DNA of 64,000 bases from Gremmenia infestans (lineage: Eukaryota > Ascomycota > Leotiomycetes > Helotiales > Hamatocanthoscyphaceae). The notes under the pieces were generated by a model. The model was not told the DNA's origin. It saw nothing but the letters and a program-made list of their open reading frames with translations, and did no database searches. The stretch is from contig JAFEVB010000002.1 in NCBI GenBank assembly GCA_032629725.1, forward strand, positions 1,240,001-1,304,000, given 5' to 3'. Both the position numbers and the translations under genes were made by a program. Of this stretch, positions 43,482 to 55,439 are shown piece after piece. Every line of letters begins with the position of its first letter. Position 1 is the stretch's first letter.

Positions 43482-44705
43482 ATGCGCAAGGCATTTGCAA
43501 AATTCGCAGATAAAATTGACGGTCCCAAGAATGGGAATGGGGGTTCTCCCAGCAGCAGCTCCCAAGCACCGCTGGTCAACCACAGCACGAAACCAAGCCG
43601 CAAAGCCATATACCCCCAACCCGGGCACCGTGACCCGGGACCCGGCCAGCTGCCTCCAAAAGTAGCATCCGCAAAACATCATGGCATTATGCACTTTTTC
43701 CTCCCCAATGGCCGGGAGCATATCGTCAGCAGAGACGTCGGCAATTCCGGTGTCCTGGATGGCAAAATTGTCTGGGGCTGGGGCGACACGCTGATGGGAG
43801 CCGGAGGACGAGGGTCGAAAGCCAATATCTGTGCCACGGATAGCACATCCATTGGAAACATGTCGAACCCCATGTACGCCACTGACACCGCACTGTGGGA
43901 CAACAATGAATTTGTCGCCAATTTCATCCCGTGCCTGCCCAGCGAAGAAAAAGACGGCGGGCTCGTCAGCTATGCATTTGGCGGCTCGAATGTCATCGAG
44001 TACGCCCCGAATGAAGGCCTCTTGTTATTTTTGAAGATCCATCGACCTGACGGGAAGAATCATATTAAAGGTGCTGGGGTTGCCAAGGTCACGATGGAAG
44101 GTAATGTGCCAAAATGCCACCGGGATATGGACACTCTGTGGACCAAAGAAGAGCCATGCTACGGCGACGTTGGCATTGCTTACGACTGCCGAGATGGGTT
44201 TGTGTATGCCTTTGGCAAGGGACCACAACAAGGTGATGAGCAGCTTATCCGGCGCACGTACTTGTGCCGAGCGCCAATCAAGCAGGCATTTGACATCAAC
44301 GCATATCAGTACTGGGATAACAGCAGCAAGACCTGGACACCGCGGCGTCTGACCACGCATGGCAATATGGGAACCTTGAAACTGACTTACGAGCAATCTA
44401 TCTTCGATTACTTGCAAATGGACCGTTCAGCGCCGTTCTGGAGCAATTATTTCAACAAGTGGATGTTTTTGTATGGGAATAGTTGGGGTTATTCAGATGT
44501 ATATGTGATGACGGCGGATAGGTTGGAGGGGCCTTGGGATAATCATAATGGTATGATTGTGGCCAGCACGGGTGGCGAGCCGGTTGCGGGCGAGTTTAGG
44601 TATGCGGTTAATGGACATCCTGAGTGGGATGAGAGTGGGAAGACTGTGTTTGTGACATGGACGAAATTGAATGAGATATATGGCACGACGATTACTTGGG
44701 AGTAG
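43482..44705 (+). CDS. DUF4185-like beta-propeller-type protein
   Basis: A single-exon, 407-residue protein. After a polar, Ser/Pro-rich N-terminus (1-65) the core shows repeated beta-blade-like units: VWGWGDTLMG, a TDTALWDN segment, FLKIHRP, YAFGKGP, FWSNYFNKWMFLYGN and a final FVTWTKLNEIYGTTITWE. These match DUF4185/DUF5005-type proteins that resemble glycoside-hydrolase propellers. No signal peptide is visible at this start, so the protein is cytosolic or an upstream exon is missing. The substrate is unknown. Confidence 0.8.
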   Translation: MRKAFAKFADKIDGPKNGNGGSPSSSSQAPLVNHSTKPSRKAIYPQPGHRDPGPGQLPPKVASAKHHGIMHFFLPNGREHIVSRDVGNSGVLDGKIVWGWGDTLMGAGGRGSKANICATDSTSIGNMSNPMYATDTALWDNNEFVANFIPCLPSEEKDGGLVSYAFGGSNVIEYAPNEGLLLFLKIHRPDGKNHIKGAGVAKVTMEGNVPKCHRDMDTLWTKEEPCYGDVGIAYDCRDGFVYAFGKGPQQGDEQLIRRTYLCRAPIKQAFDINAYQYWDNSSKTWTPRRLTTHGNMGTLKLTYEQSIFDYLQMDRSAPFWSNYFNKWMFLYGNSWGYSDVYVMTADRLEGPWDNHNGMIVASTGGEPVAGEFRYAVNGHPEWDESGKTVFVTWTKLNEIYGTTITWE

Positions 44706-45653
44706 CAAAGCACTTGATATTTTATGGAAGCGTGTAGCTGTAGTATTATTGGGTTTTCTTTGACTAAGAGAGATTGTCGAACTCGAAGTTTAGTCCGATG
44801 TCTTAACATTTACAAGAGTACCCTCATGATCCATAGCATCCCTTGAGACTGCTGAATTCCGGACCGCCCTTTTGAAATCCCCCAATAACAGCGTGTACTC
44901 AAGAAGAACCCGCCGTACTGGATCGTAATATGAATGGTGAACTATACTATTAAAATAGAGATTTTATCCATGCCGCATGAAAACCACCACATCATTTTCA
45001 ACAGGCTGATAGTCGTCTGCTCGCATTCGGCGACATCCAACTGACCGTCACCCATGAATTCGAGTCATGGACTGGGAAGCGTGGACCCTTTATCCTCGGA
45101 GCACTCATGAACACATAAATTCCGAACACCAAAGCGGTCGTCAAAAAGCCCACTCGTAACATCAAGAAGATCCTATCAGAAGCGCAGCGATCGGACATCA
45201 CTTGAAGCTCCAAGCAGCATGATGCAAGTTTTTTGTCCGCCGGCTTCTTCGCTCCTACCGCGCTCTCACCCAGAGAATATTGACCCGCTTCAGAGCCCAG
45301 GTGCCATGGAAACTTTCCAAGTGCGATTCTCGAGCAAAGGTAGTCCAGAGCTTCGCGTACTGTTCAATGTATTCGCTCCTGTAGCTTTATGCTAAGTCCA
45401 AACGGTATGGTCCTGTATCACGTTCACACTGATCTCCGGCTGTCGGGGATCAACTCGGGATGCGGATGATTGGTGCATTGCTCTCTCTTTATTCGCAGAA
45501 AGAGGATTTAAATGATCTGATATCCCTAGTCGGATGATACACAACATGGAATCCATTGCGTGAACATATAAATTAAGTCTTACAAAGTTTTGCAGAACCA
45601 TTCGATCCAAGGACAGTAGACTATGGGCATACTGATGCGGCTTTGTTGAACAA
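44706..45653. other. Convergent intergenic region
   Basis: A 948-bp gap. A 71-codon minus frame at 44998-45213 has one hydrophobic stretch (GFLTTALVFGIYVF) but lacks ATG at its start and any flanking exon, so it is not called. Confidence 0.5.
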
Positions 45654-46475
45654 TCAATTATTGTGATTTTGTGGCTGATCTTGCTTAGAAGAGGATGGTG
45701 TCTGTAGGTAAGCGCTGACGGCATGGAGTTCTTGATGTTGAGAGGAAGAATCTGGTCCCCAACCATGAGAACTATTAGCTGGTGCTAAATTAGCGCTTTC
45801 AGGTTCAGCCATTGCCGTATCAACAACAGTGCCATCTCCCCAGGGTCGTTGTGAAGCCAACAAGGCAAGATGGTCCAGGCCCGGAGACGCTGTATGAGCG
45901 CTGCTTTGGTCCACATAGTCTCCAAGCAAAGCCGGATCGATTTTCGAAGGAGATGTAGGATTGGTCTGAATTTCCGGATTGTCAGAAATGCTTGGGTCCA
46001 TCATTTGCGTAGCATTGACGGTGTTCGCCATGATACCTGTGCTGGGTTGTCGCCTGTGGGAATTGGTCTGCTGACTCTGCCCAGGGTCTCCATCAGATAA
46101 AGTAGGCTCAGCATCTCCGCCAACGATTTGGGGATGATTTTTCAAGTGTCTGACAAGGACATCACTTTGAAATTGTTAGCTGCAATTCGATAACAGAAAA
46201 TTCTGCACCGAGCTATGACATAATTGCTGGCAGCTGACCTTCGAGAAAAGCTCTTTTGGCAACGTGGACATTTATATGGCCGCTCACCAGTATCTGAAAA
46301 TAAATAAGCTGTTTAATAGTATACAAGAGAGCATAGCGCGAGTGCGTTACGTACGTGAGCGTTGATGGCGTTTTTGATGATCTGCTTTGGAGAACCTGCG
46401 CTCGCAATAGAGGCATTTTTTAGGCAAAACAGGCCTATGCTTACGGTCTTGCATTGAATCTGCGCTGGTTGACAT
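45654..46475 (-). CDS. Two-finger C2H2 zinc-finger regulator
   Basis: Three exons (46475-46355, 46293-46239, 46164-45654) give 228 residues. Splicing assembles two adjacent classical fingers joined by a TGERPYKC linker: C21-x2-C24-x12-H37-x3-H41 and C49-x2-C52-x12-H65-x3-H69. None of the unspliced frames shows a full finger, which supports the exon model. The remaining 155 residues are polar and rich in Ser, Gln, Asn and Pro, typical of an activation region. No Fungal_trans domain follows. Likely a nuclear sequence-specific DNA-binding protein; targets unknown. Confidence 0.85.
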
Positions 46476-46934
46476 TGTTTAGGAATTGTATGTGGGGCAC
46501 ATGGTGTTAAGACTTATGTGTAAGAGTACCTAGGTACTAACAAGAGGTAGCGAACGGTTGAGCATGGAGTGGAGTGTAGATGGACTTGAGAGGAGAGGAA
46601 GTTGAGGTCCCCGGTTATTGCAGGTGCGAAGAAGCGAAAAGCGGGGTTGGACTGCTTACTAATCAGACTTAGCGCTACTGGTGTCAGTTGTAGTGAGTTC
46701 GGTTAGATTCAGGGGTCAACGATTGATCAATCCGTGTTATTTAGCAGTATAACACGAATAAGGCAAAATAGGGAAACGTCATGGTTGCTGCCCGATAAAG
46801 TATAAATCAATTCTTTCGATTCAAGGCAGTTCAAGGCAATTCAAACCTGTTAACAAAATCCATTCTTTACCCAGCCCTTAACTTTGCCACCTTTTCTTGC
46901 TAACTCACTTTCCTCTTAATCATAACTCTCTATA
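46476..46934. other. Upstream region of two-finger gene
   Basis: A 459-bp gap holding the promoter of the C2H2 gene and the 3' flank of the But2-like relic. Nothing else recognised. Confidence 0.55.
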
Positions 46935-47606
46935 TTAACAATTATAGCTCAAGTATACCCCTCTCAGTCCCGCACCATTCAGCTTGTCAACGTAGTCATC
47001 CCACCCCACAGCCCCAGCTACAGTAATCCAATCCGCATATTCGAACCTATACGCCAAAGCCACCGAATCAATATCGTACTTTGACCAGCCGTTACAGCAA
47101 AAGTTCTAAATGAGGTCCCAGCTTGGAGTATGTTATTATGGGTTGGAATGGAAGGGAGTACTGCGGAGATTGAGTAGACGTTGAGAGTTGGGGCGGCGCC
47201 GGCGAGAGTGGAGAAGATGTAGTCTGAGGGGAAGGTGATGCCTAGGGTGCAGCGGTAGGATCCTAGCGGTGGTGGTGAGAAAGCGATTAGTTCTTGGACT
47301 TCCTTTACAACTTGGCCTGAAGGGGGTGTTAGTCAATATATATCACGTGAAGGTCTATTTTCGAGGAATGAAGGGAGAAAGGAGCGCACCTCCATTCTTT
47401 TCCCGGGAGATGAAAACAGAGTTGTTTGTATGGGCCGTGTTTGGGAAGGAGATATCAGGGGCGGCTTGCTTGAGCTGGATGAGGGTAGATGGTAGATTGA
47501 CGCTTCAACAGATGCGAGGCTGGATTACTTGCTCTATAGGGAGAGCGACAGTGAGTGCTGTGAGGGTAGCGAGGATAATTTGACTCGACAACTTATTTAC
47601 CAATAA
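46935..47606 (-). pseudogene. But2-like secreted protein, decayed
   Basis: The reading begins with a signal-peptide-like IILATLTALTVALP. A stop or shift follows, then L-I-Q-L-K-Q-A-A-P-D-I-S-F. A ~70-bp GTGCGC..CAG intron (about 47312-47382) leads to a second exon with FSPPPLGSYRCTLGITFPSDY and TFAVTAGQST. After another shift the frame ends D-Y-V-D-K-L-N-G-A-G-L and L-S-Y-N-C stop. This order resembles fungal But2 C-terminal-domain secreted proteins (PF09792). No in-frame ATG is present and at least three frame changes are needed, so it is probably dead. Confidence 0.45.
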
Positions 47607-48538
47607 AAATCTATGTTTTCTGTTGTTTGACTTAGAAAGATTTTGGGGGTATTAAGAGTACACTTTCACTTCTCACTTCAAGACAAATCCTACTAAAGAG
47701 AAGAGTAAAAGGATTCATAGTGGCATCCCGACAGATCTGGGGATCTCAATTACAAAGAGGTGTTTTATGCGGACTTCGCGTGAAGAACACGCGCTGGAAT
47801 GCACTCTTGTGCAACCGGTATGTATAACACCACTCACGCCACTTGGAACTTAAATCAGCTTAAGGATTGCTCCTTTACGACGCGCTTTTTATTCACTCCG
47901 TATCATGATTGCATTTAAAACATATCGTATATCATACTAAGTATAATTTTTCCCCGCGGAGCCAGCAGTGGTGCACTGGTATTAAACTCTAACACAGTTG
48001 CTTTGAGCCGCACATGGCTTTTATTTACGAAAAGGAATACATTATGACAGGAAAATACTATAATAACTTGTATGTAACGTATTATAATGCTCAGTTTCAA
48101 GTGAAGATCTTGAAAGAGCTTAGTGACTCGTAACCGTAAGTTTTCAAACAAGTTGGAACTTCTCGTCCACGACACAAACACACATCAGCCAGAAGACCTT
48201 TGACCCTAGGGAAATGGAAGTTGAAAAGTCTTCTTTAGTACGCTAAAACATCTAGATAGGATTACATTTATGTATCAAAAGTATATGATATTTGCAGCTG
48301 GACTTTTGAAGTAATTAATATAATAGAAGAAAAGCAGGAGGGTGGAACTATTCCGAATCTTGTGTTTCTCCGCATTTCGACCCTTGACTTGCCTTAGCCG
48401 CTACCCCACAGTCACTCCACTTTTCTCCGTCTGATATCGATAACGTTAATATCAACACCACACATTTACACTACCACTGCATCTACATCTGCCTCTACAT
48501 CTCACGCCTTTCTCTGTGTTCTCAAAACGATACTAGCA
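47607..48538. other. Divergent intergenic region
   Basis: A 930-bp AT-rich gap before the peptidase gene. No coding frame supported. Confidence 0.55.
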
Positions 48539-49459
48539 ATGGGCTCACATGCAGCCGAGCTTCCCCCTCGAGAAGATGAGATAACAGTTCTTGTCACCGG
48601 CTTTGGGGTACGTATTCCCCCACTTACCTCATGTTTCTGTGGTACCGACCACGACACAATACGCCAGCTACCCTAGGACCTTGTTTGTATAACCTTGCGA
48701 AACGGCTAGAAAACCAACTGCTAACACGATTGCTATTGCAGCCTTTCAGAGCACAGTATCCTATCAATCCTTCATGGGAGATTGCAAAGTCTCTTCCACC
48801 CTTCCTACCTCCCGCACAGGCGACCTCGACACAATTATCTACACTTGCAGAATTACCTCCTGTTCGAATACTTGTATACCCAGAACCTGTCAGGGTCTCA
48901 TATAAGGTTGTCAGGGAGTTGGTCCCTACTCTATGGCAAGGTCGGAAAATAGACTACGCAATCCACATTGGCATGGCCTCGGGGCGCAAGTTTTACAGCG
49001 TAGAGAGGCGCGGACACCGAACTGGGTATATGATGAGGGATGTTGATAATGAATTTCTTGGTGACGCCGAAAGACGGAGAGAAGAACAGGAAAAATGGAT
49101 CTGGCATGGCCTACCAGAAGAGCTGCTGAGCTCTGTAGATGTCGATGATATTTGGAGGAGGTGGAGAACTGCACTGCCAGTATGTTCGGCTTCCTATTCA
49201 ATTCTAGATGTCTCTTAACATGTTATAGGACGTCGATGTTCGAGTGAGCGAAGACCCAGGCCGTTATCTTTGCGACTTTATATATTACTCAAGTCTGGCG
49301 TATTTGACGAAGGAGAAAGAGGAAGAGCGGCGTGTGGTATTCTTGCACGTACCAGTTGACAGTGACGAAACGGCCGTCAATACCGGCACTGAAGTGGCCC
49401 TGGAGTTGATACGAGCCTTGGTGCAGAGTGGGAGAATGAAGAAGTTGGTACAATCATGA
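48539..49459 (+). CDS. Pyroglutamyl-peptidase I (family C15)
   Basis: A cytosolic cysteine peptidase that removes N-terminal pyroglutamate. Exons 48539-48607, 48742-49179 and 49229-49459, with introns of 134 and 49 bp, give 245 residues. The N-terminus reads ITVLVTGFG then PFRAQYPINPSWEIA across the first splice, matching the family's GFGPF..NPS start. The catalytic triad can be placed: E111 in YSVERRG, C184 in PGRYLCDFIYY and H209 in VVFLHVP. The length is slightly above the bacterial ~215, as usual for fungal members. Confidence 0.93.
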
Positions 49460-50969
49460 AAATATAAAGCGCCAGCGCGATCAACTCTCTGAATATAAGA
49501 GAAAGCCCGTAATAGGGGTTCTCGCAAATCTTGGGAACATACTACGGTGGCTCTCGAGGTTTCCTTGAAGATCAACATGTCTCGTCTTGCATCAAGCCTT
49601 TTATCAGAGATAATCAGGCTACGAACAATTGATTCCGACAGTCCAAGTTGCAAATTTACTGCAAATTTCTAGATACTTTCTTATGCTCAACATCTACACA
49701 GATATCATACTGTTCCTAACTTCTACCCCGCTCTTGGTCGTTCTCAATTCCGTCTCCTGGCCATTAGCCAGCCGAATTTAGCTGGCGGTCCCCAATTATT
49801 TTGCAAAGGCATCCTTTTACTTCCAGCAACATTCGCGACATCCCCTTCCGATGCCCCCACAGCAGGACATACCTCAAAACTACGGCGCAGTCAACGTCAG
49901 AGCATTAGGAATAGGTGGCTGTGCAGCACCTACCGCTGCACCTGCTGGTAATTGTGGATACCAAGGCAGGTAGTCTTCAACATTACCTATTCCTATAAGA
50001 ACTACCCGAAGTATTCCAGCGGAAGCTTTCAGGCGGAAGAGAAAGCACAGAAGTGATAGCTTCTGTTCGGCTATTCTCGGATCAGTGCAGCTTTTGAGTT
50101 TTGAAGTATACAAATCTGGCACGAATGTCTATTGCTGCGTGCTACATATTGTAGCTCTACACCAAGTGCTCCAAATCGAAGTGCTTGAGGCGACCATTCG
50201 GCTGCGCCAAAGAAAATGACTCCTTCAACATTGTAATAATCTGTCATCAGCTAGCTGTTACAGTGAGAAATCAACAAGAATCAAACTGGACTGTAAGCTC
50301 AAGTCCACCCTTCGCAAGTTGAGATTTGAAGGCTTCACATTGAGCTTGTTTCCATCGACATAAGAGGCAGGTACCGTCAGCGAGTAAATAAATTATGTCA
50401 ATAAGGCACCACTATTTTACTCCAACGGATACTTGGGCGGGAGGAAAATCCCTGCAGTGCGTGGGGATTACTCTCAAAATACCGCAATGTACAAGTCTTT
50501 ACGAATATGGGGGGGTCAAAATTTAATACGCCAAACAGAAGAGAGGAAAATCGCAACGCGAACGCGTCTTAGAACGTTAACGTTGGATCAAGCATTGGTT
50601 TTGGTTAGTTTTGCGTGCTTATATTTGCACTAGACACAACGAAGCTCTTAAAGTTGCTGATAAATCCACGTGCTTGGTCACAAGAGGCTGCAAGCAAGAA
50701 AGAATAAGCAGTAAACAGCATGAAGAAAGGGGAACAACAATGCGTTGTCAGCTTGGGCGGGCTCAGTGTTGACCGCCTTGGGTTGCTTTGGGTTGCTTTG
50801 TAATCTGATAACACCATCGCTGGCAGAATAAATTATATCCGAACATAAATGTCAATAACCCCCCTCCTTCGAGTTTTTATTTTGCTAAGTTCCCTTTAAT
50901 GAGCTATTAGCTTTACAAGAGTCTCTCTTTACGGCTTTTTAGAACTTCCTGGCAGCTTTGATTGCTATC
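49460..50969. other. Intergenic with a minus-strand relic
   Basis: A 1.5-kb gap between two plus-strand genes. It holds the weak relic at 50071-50378 and the promoter of the flavin oxidoreductase. No complete gene seen. Confidence 0.5.
50071..50378 (-). pseudogene. Weak gene remnant of unknown family
   Basis: Minus-strand blocks read DGTCLLCRWKQAQCEAFKSQ and, in another frame, D-Y-Y-N-V-E-G-V-I-F-F-G-A-A-E-W-S-P-Q-A-L-R-F. The CLLC and FG-containing blocks look protein-like, but a stop separates them and no start is seen. The only possible intron between them (35 bp) is too short to be convincing. Function not assignable; a HET-like accessory gene is a guess. Confidence 0.25.
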
Positions 50970-52350
50970 ATGGCGCGTAGAAACACCCCCGCGCCGAACG
51001 CGCCATTCTTCACACCAGAACAATCCCCTCCAGCTGGATCCGCTCTCTCTGCCAACCCCCCAACGCTCTTTAATCCTCTAAAGATCCGTGATGTCGAGTT
51101 CCAAAACCGTATATGTTCGTATCCACCACGTTTATTTTTACTTCCCTTCAGAATATAGCTCAATCCCCCTTTCCCTTTCCCGCGCATTGAACCCAACCCC
51201 CACTAACAACCCAAATCCAGGGGTCTCTCCAATGTGCACATACTCGGCCTCCAAAGGCCACCTCACCGACTTCCACCTAGTTCACCTCTCCGCCTTCGCC
51301 TACCGCGGTGCCTCCCTCACCATCATCGAAGCGACCTCCGTGCTGCCCAACGGCGGCATATCGCCCGAAGACAGCGGTCTCTGGAGCGACTCGCAAATCG
51401 CTCCTATCCGGCGCATCGCCGACTTCCTACACTCCCAGAACCAGAAGCTAGGCATACAGCTTGCGCACGCTGGGCGGAAAGCCAGTATGGTTGCGCCGTG
51501 GTTGGTGGAGCGGGGGACAGCGCAGACAGCGACGGCGGATGTAGGGGGCTGGCCAGGGGATGTTATGGGCGCGAGTGCGATTTCCTGGGGTGAGGGGTAT
51601 CCGATGCCGAGGGAGATGAGTGCGCGAGATGTGAGGGATGTGGTAGAGGGGTTTCGGGATAGTGCGAGGAGGGCTGTGGAGGCCGGTGTGGATGTTATTG
51701 AGATCCATGCTGCGCATGGCTATCTACTGTGCTCGTTCCTGAGCCCGATTAGTAATCGCAGGACGGATACATATGGAGGGAGTTTTGAGAATAGGATACG
51801 GATCTTGGTAGAGGTTATTGAGGCTGTTAGGGCTGTCATCCCGAGTGGGATGCCATTGCTTGTCAGGATCAGTGCGACGGAATGGATGGAGCAGCATGCG
51901 TCTGAGAGCTGGGATGTCGAGTCGGCGATCAATTTAGCGAAGCTGCTTCCTGGACTAGGAGTTGATCTTTTGGACGTAAGTTCCGGGGGCAACAACGAGG
52001 CCCAGACTATTCAGCTGCACAACGGCTTCCAGGTCGGTATCGCGGGACGTATCAGATCTGCTCTGTTCGATGCTGGTATCAAAGACTTGCTAGTTGGAGC
52101 AGTGGGTCTGGTCACTGAGGCCGAGGCAGCCAAGGAGATCGTGCAGAATGGCAAGCCAGGAAGCAAAGAACCTACTGTTGAGATCGAAGACGAGCATGGA
52201 GCGATTGCCAAGGCAGACATTGTACTGGTTGCAAGGCAGTTTTTGAGAGAGCCCGAGTGGGTACTTAGAGTTGCACATAGACTCGGTGTTGAGGTGAAAT
52301 GGCCGCAACAATATCATCGAGGGCAGTTCCTGAAGGATAGTAAGATTTAG
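50970..52350 (+). CDS. Old-yellow-enzyme family NADH:flavin oxidoreductase
   Basis: An FMN enzyme (PF00724, YqjM/NamA-like class) that reduces activated C=C bonds. Exons 50970-51114 and 51221-52350 with a 106-bp intron give 424 residues. The splice forms NRIWVSPMCTYS, including the Cys seen in YqjM-type enzymes. LGIQLAHAGRKAS, EIHAAHGYLLCSFLSPISNRRTD, YGGSFENR and a C-terminal VARQFLREPEW match substrate-, FMN- and phosphate-binding blocks. The C-terminus has a short PGSKEPTVEIEDE insert before the last strand. It is probably cytosolic. The gene has high GC near its 5' part compared with flanks. Confidence 0.94.
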
Positions 52351-52617
52351 ACATAAGTTGGACATAGAGAGAAGTAAATAAACGTCAAAAGCTATTTCCA
52401 GCCATTACATCTCATACATCTGATTTCCTCTTGTCGTAAGATACGTCGTTAAGACTCAGCTACTCCGAAAAAGCAGCACAAACAACTCCAGCCTTCACAA
52501 CTCCATCTCTCATGAATCCATAAATCGACACCCCACTCATCTCCCCCTCCCAACCACCCACGCCACTCCCCCAACAACGCCAGCCCCCACCGCCATAAAA
52601 GGAATCGCGTCGGCCAG

Positions 52618-53035
52618 TCAGCCCTGCGTAGCCTTAGGCGGGTACGTCTTCCCATCCTTCTCAACTTTCGGCTCGCACTACACACCACATACTCATCAGC
52701 ATGCATTCATCCATTCAGTCATCAATCACACGCCCAAAACCACCTATCTCTCCTTCGAACTTTCGCCCCGGAGAGGGATATGCAGGCAGGGTGGTCAATT
52801 CATGAGCAAATGTGGGATGGAATGAAAAGGGCAAGCGTACAGTACAGCGTTCGTCCTCGGAAATGCTATCCATGACAGACGGCACGTGGCTGCCACAGCC
52901 AAACCATGTTGATTTTTCTGCGTAGGTGGTAGTTATCACTCTTAAGACCTAGTTACTTCTCTCTCCCCTTGCACAAGTATCCAGAAGAAAAGAAGAGGAC
53001 CTACGGCACGTAGCACAGGTAGCTTTGCGACACAT
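52618..53035 (-). CDS. 55-residue Cys-rich protein with split CxxC motifs
   Basis: Three short exons (53035-53005, 52917-52841, 52677-52618) with 87 and 163 bp introns give MCRKATCATCQK at the start, then STWFGCGSHVPSVMD, then ERCTCEPKVEKDGK and a short tail. Cys positions form CxxxxCxxC, GCGxH and CxC groups, suggesting a small zinc-binding protein. The match of splice phases and of the GCGxHVPxVMD block to a widespread small fungal family supports the model, although every exon is too short to stand out alone. The role is unknown. Confidence 0.8.
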
Positions 53036-53610
53036 CTTTGCTTGTATTTCCTTTACAAGTGCGAGCTAGGGAGTGGGATATTGGCGTTTGTCGTTTGTAT
53101 AAGGTCGTATAAGTACTTAGAGTTAAGGAGTGTTAAGGTAGGTATTTTATGTTCTTGAAATTGCGCAGAGGTGGTAGAGCAAAGGGGTAGAAGTTAGATA
53201 TATGTGTATGGGATTAGTCACTAAAAGCTGATGACACTCGTGAAGTGGGGCCAGCGATCTCGGGATCTTCTTGAGGGCAGGGTGAGTGAGATAAGCGAGG
53301 TCGGCGAGGCGAAGCGAGTCGCCCCTATTCTTTCTGTGGTGGATTTAATTACTTTTTGTTTTCGGCGAGCGTTCGGTATGTGATATCATCTTCGGCTTTG
53401 CTCTTCTAGAGATATCATCACATTCTAGGAGGGGAAGTGCCTTTCATCCGAGCCCTCGACCCAACTCCCTAAATTGTGCACACGAATAGCCGTACTTCAA
53501 GCCCGGAAGGATACATGTTAATTCTATTAATACGGAAATCTACCCCAAAGGCCCCAGAGCACTGGTACAAACGGACTCCAAGTACGTTCTACTTTCACCC
53601 ATCAATAATC
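53036..53610. other. Intergenic
   Basis: A 575-bp gap upstream of the small Cys-rich gene and downstream of the O-fucosyltransferase-like gene. A 185-codon plus frame overlapping 53476-54033 is a shadow of the latter. Confidence 0.55.
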
Positions 53611-55141
53611 TCAGGGCCACATGCTCAACTCAAACATCTCGCCTTCTTCCGGAGGACCAAAAATGATACTGAGATCGTCCTTGAAACTCTGCGGGCTTCT
53701 GTGATCCCCATTTACCCTAGGTACCTCTTCTTCACCTCCCGCCATAAGTCTCTTCTTCTTGTCTCCCTCTTCATCCCATTTATGAGACTTGGATCCCTCA
53801 CCAAACCCTCCAATCCGTGCCCATCTGCCATTGCCTACAACAACATGCCTTCTCATTGCAACATTCCAGTCAAAGCTACTCTCATGCGTACCTCCAAAGA
53901 CACTACTCCGCAACAGTACCTCATAATCAATCAATCCCCTCTGATCCCACGTCAACAACGTCATCTCCTTCAACTCCCTTTGAAACTTCTTGCCACCAAG
54001 CAATTCCTCCTTCGTCGTCACATCAATGCTTAAATTTGCAGCCGTCTCAATAAAGACCTTCGCATCTTCCTGGTTCCCAGTAGTCAGATATATAGTCGAC
54101 AGTTCCTTGGCGCGAGCATGCTTGAGGTAATTCTCAGCCTGGTGTGCATACGGAGTCCAACCCGCCGCTTTTGCATCCGCAGCTGTCCTCAAATGTGCCC
54201 CGTAAAACAGTCCTGGCTGCACACCCGCCAAGTTCGGATCCACCCCCATCCCGAAATTCTTATCCATCGCGTATAAAACCGTAGCTGCAAGCCGGCGCAC
54301 GTCTTCTCGAAACCGCAGCAGTCGCCCAAAGTTTCCTACGAGGAGCACGTCGTCGTAGGAGAGGGGGAATTGCAGCAGGGGTGACTCGAGGGAGACGAGG
54401 ACAGGGATGCTTGCGGAGAAGGGGGCTGGGTGAGTGGTGTTTAGGTGCTTTTTGAAGGCGCTGGACCAGTCGCCGGGGCTCGCTAGCACAGTTTGTGCTA
54501 CGAGACTGTCGCTGAGGTCCTGTGGGGAGAGTAGGACGGCCCGGCTAGTAGAGGGTTGGTCCCAGAGATCGTTGCGGTTGAGAATGATATGTATCTGGGG
54601 GCAAGCCTCGCTCAGGGAGGTTGTGAAATGCTCGAGATCGAAGAAGTAGGTAAACGGAACTTTGATATCTGTTTTGATGGTAGAGAATGTTGTACCGCGA
54701 GATACTATTTCTGGTACTACGAATGAAGTTGCTGTGGAAATGAGCCACACTATCCAGATAATAGGAGGAGCGGCAGGGAGACTTACCTCCTGCTTCAATG
54801 GCATATCGCACGCAGTTCAAGAACACGTTCCGCACATTCGCAACCCCGCCCTTGGGTGATTCGCAATTGAAGATCAGGCCCGGGGTCCATACTTTCCTCT
54901 TGCACAACTCAACCAAAGCACTGTTATCTATCGCACCATCAATCTCTCTCTCCAGAACCTTCTCGACAAACGCGGCTTTCTTTCCCGAGACGGTGGCACG
55001 ATAGATCTCGTAGTAGTCGGCTTTAGTGATCACTTGTCTTGAAGATAGCAGGTATACGATGGACAAAACGGCAAGTATAATAATCGCAAGCTTGGGAGTA
55101 TGAAATGCGTGCGGCGACATTGTTACAAGTGCACCAGACAT
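53611..55141 (-). CDS. O-fucosyltransferase-like type II membrane protein
   Basis: Exons 55141-54787 and 54731-53611 with a 55-bp intron give 491 residues. A membrane helix at about 18-33 (LAIIILAVLSIVYLL) follows a short cytosolic tail. The lumenal part contains FLNCVRYAIEAGG, then later GVQPGLFYGAHLRTAAD (the LR segment of GT65/GT68-type O-fucosyltransferases), YLTTGNQEDAKVF and a final LLRSSVFGGTHESSFDWNVAMRR. These match the GDP-fucose protein O-fucosyltransferase fold (PF10250-like) common in filamentous fungi. The acceptor and sugar donor are not known. Confidence 0.85.
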
Positions 55142-55439
55142 GTTGGATTTTCAAAAGAGAAGATGACAATTGTTACATTCCAGCAATATTGGGAGATAAA
55201 AAGGATGTCTCAGAGAACATCCCTTACTCGAGACGTGATACGAGGGTATCGCTAGACATGACATAATACCGAATTCGAGCTGTCTGAAAGTGAAGTATAG
55301 ATGTGACATTATGTCCCGAGACTTGATCATGAGGGGAATGGTATACATTTAATTGAAACCTGCTGGAAATGATACTGATTGAGGGAAGTTGAGCTTAAGA
55401 TCGAAATGTGATGTTGGTTACACAAAGCCTCGCATCCCT

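Noticed and set aside
44998..45213. 71-codon minus-strand frame with one hydrophobic stretch
   Set aside because: No ATG at its start, no adjoining exons and no recognisable family.
53476..54033. 185-codon plus-strand frame
   Set aside because: It is the shadow of the well-supported fucosyltransferase-like gene on the minus strand.
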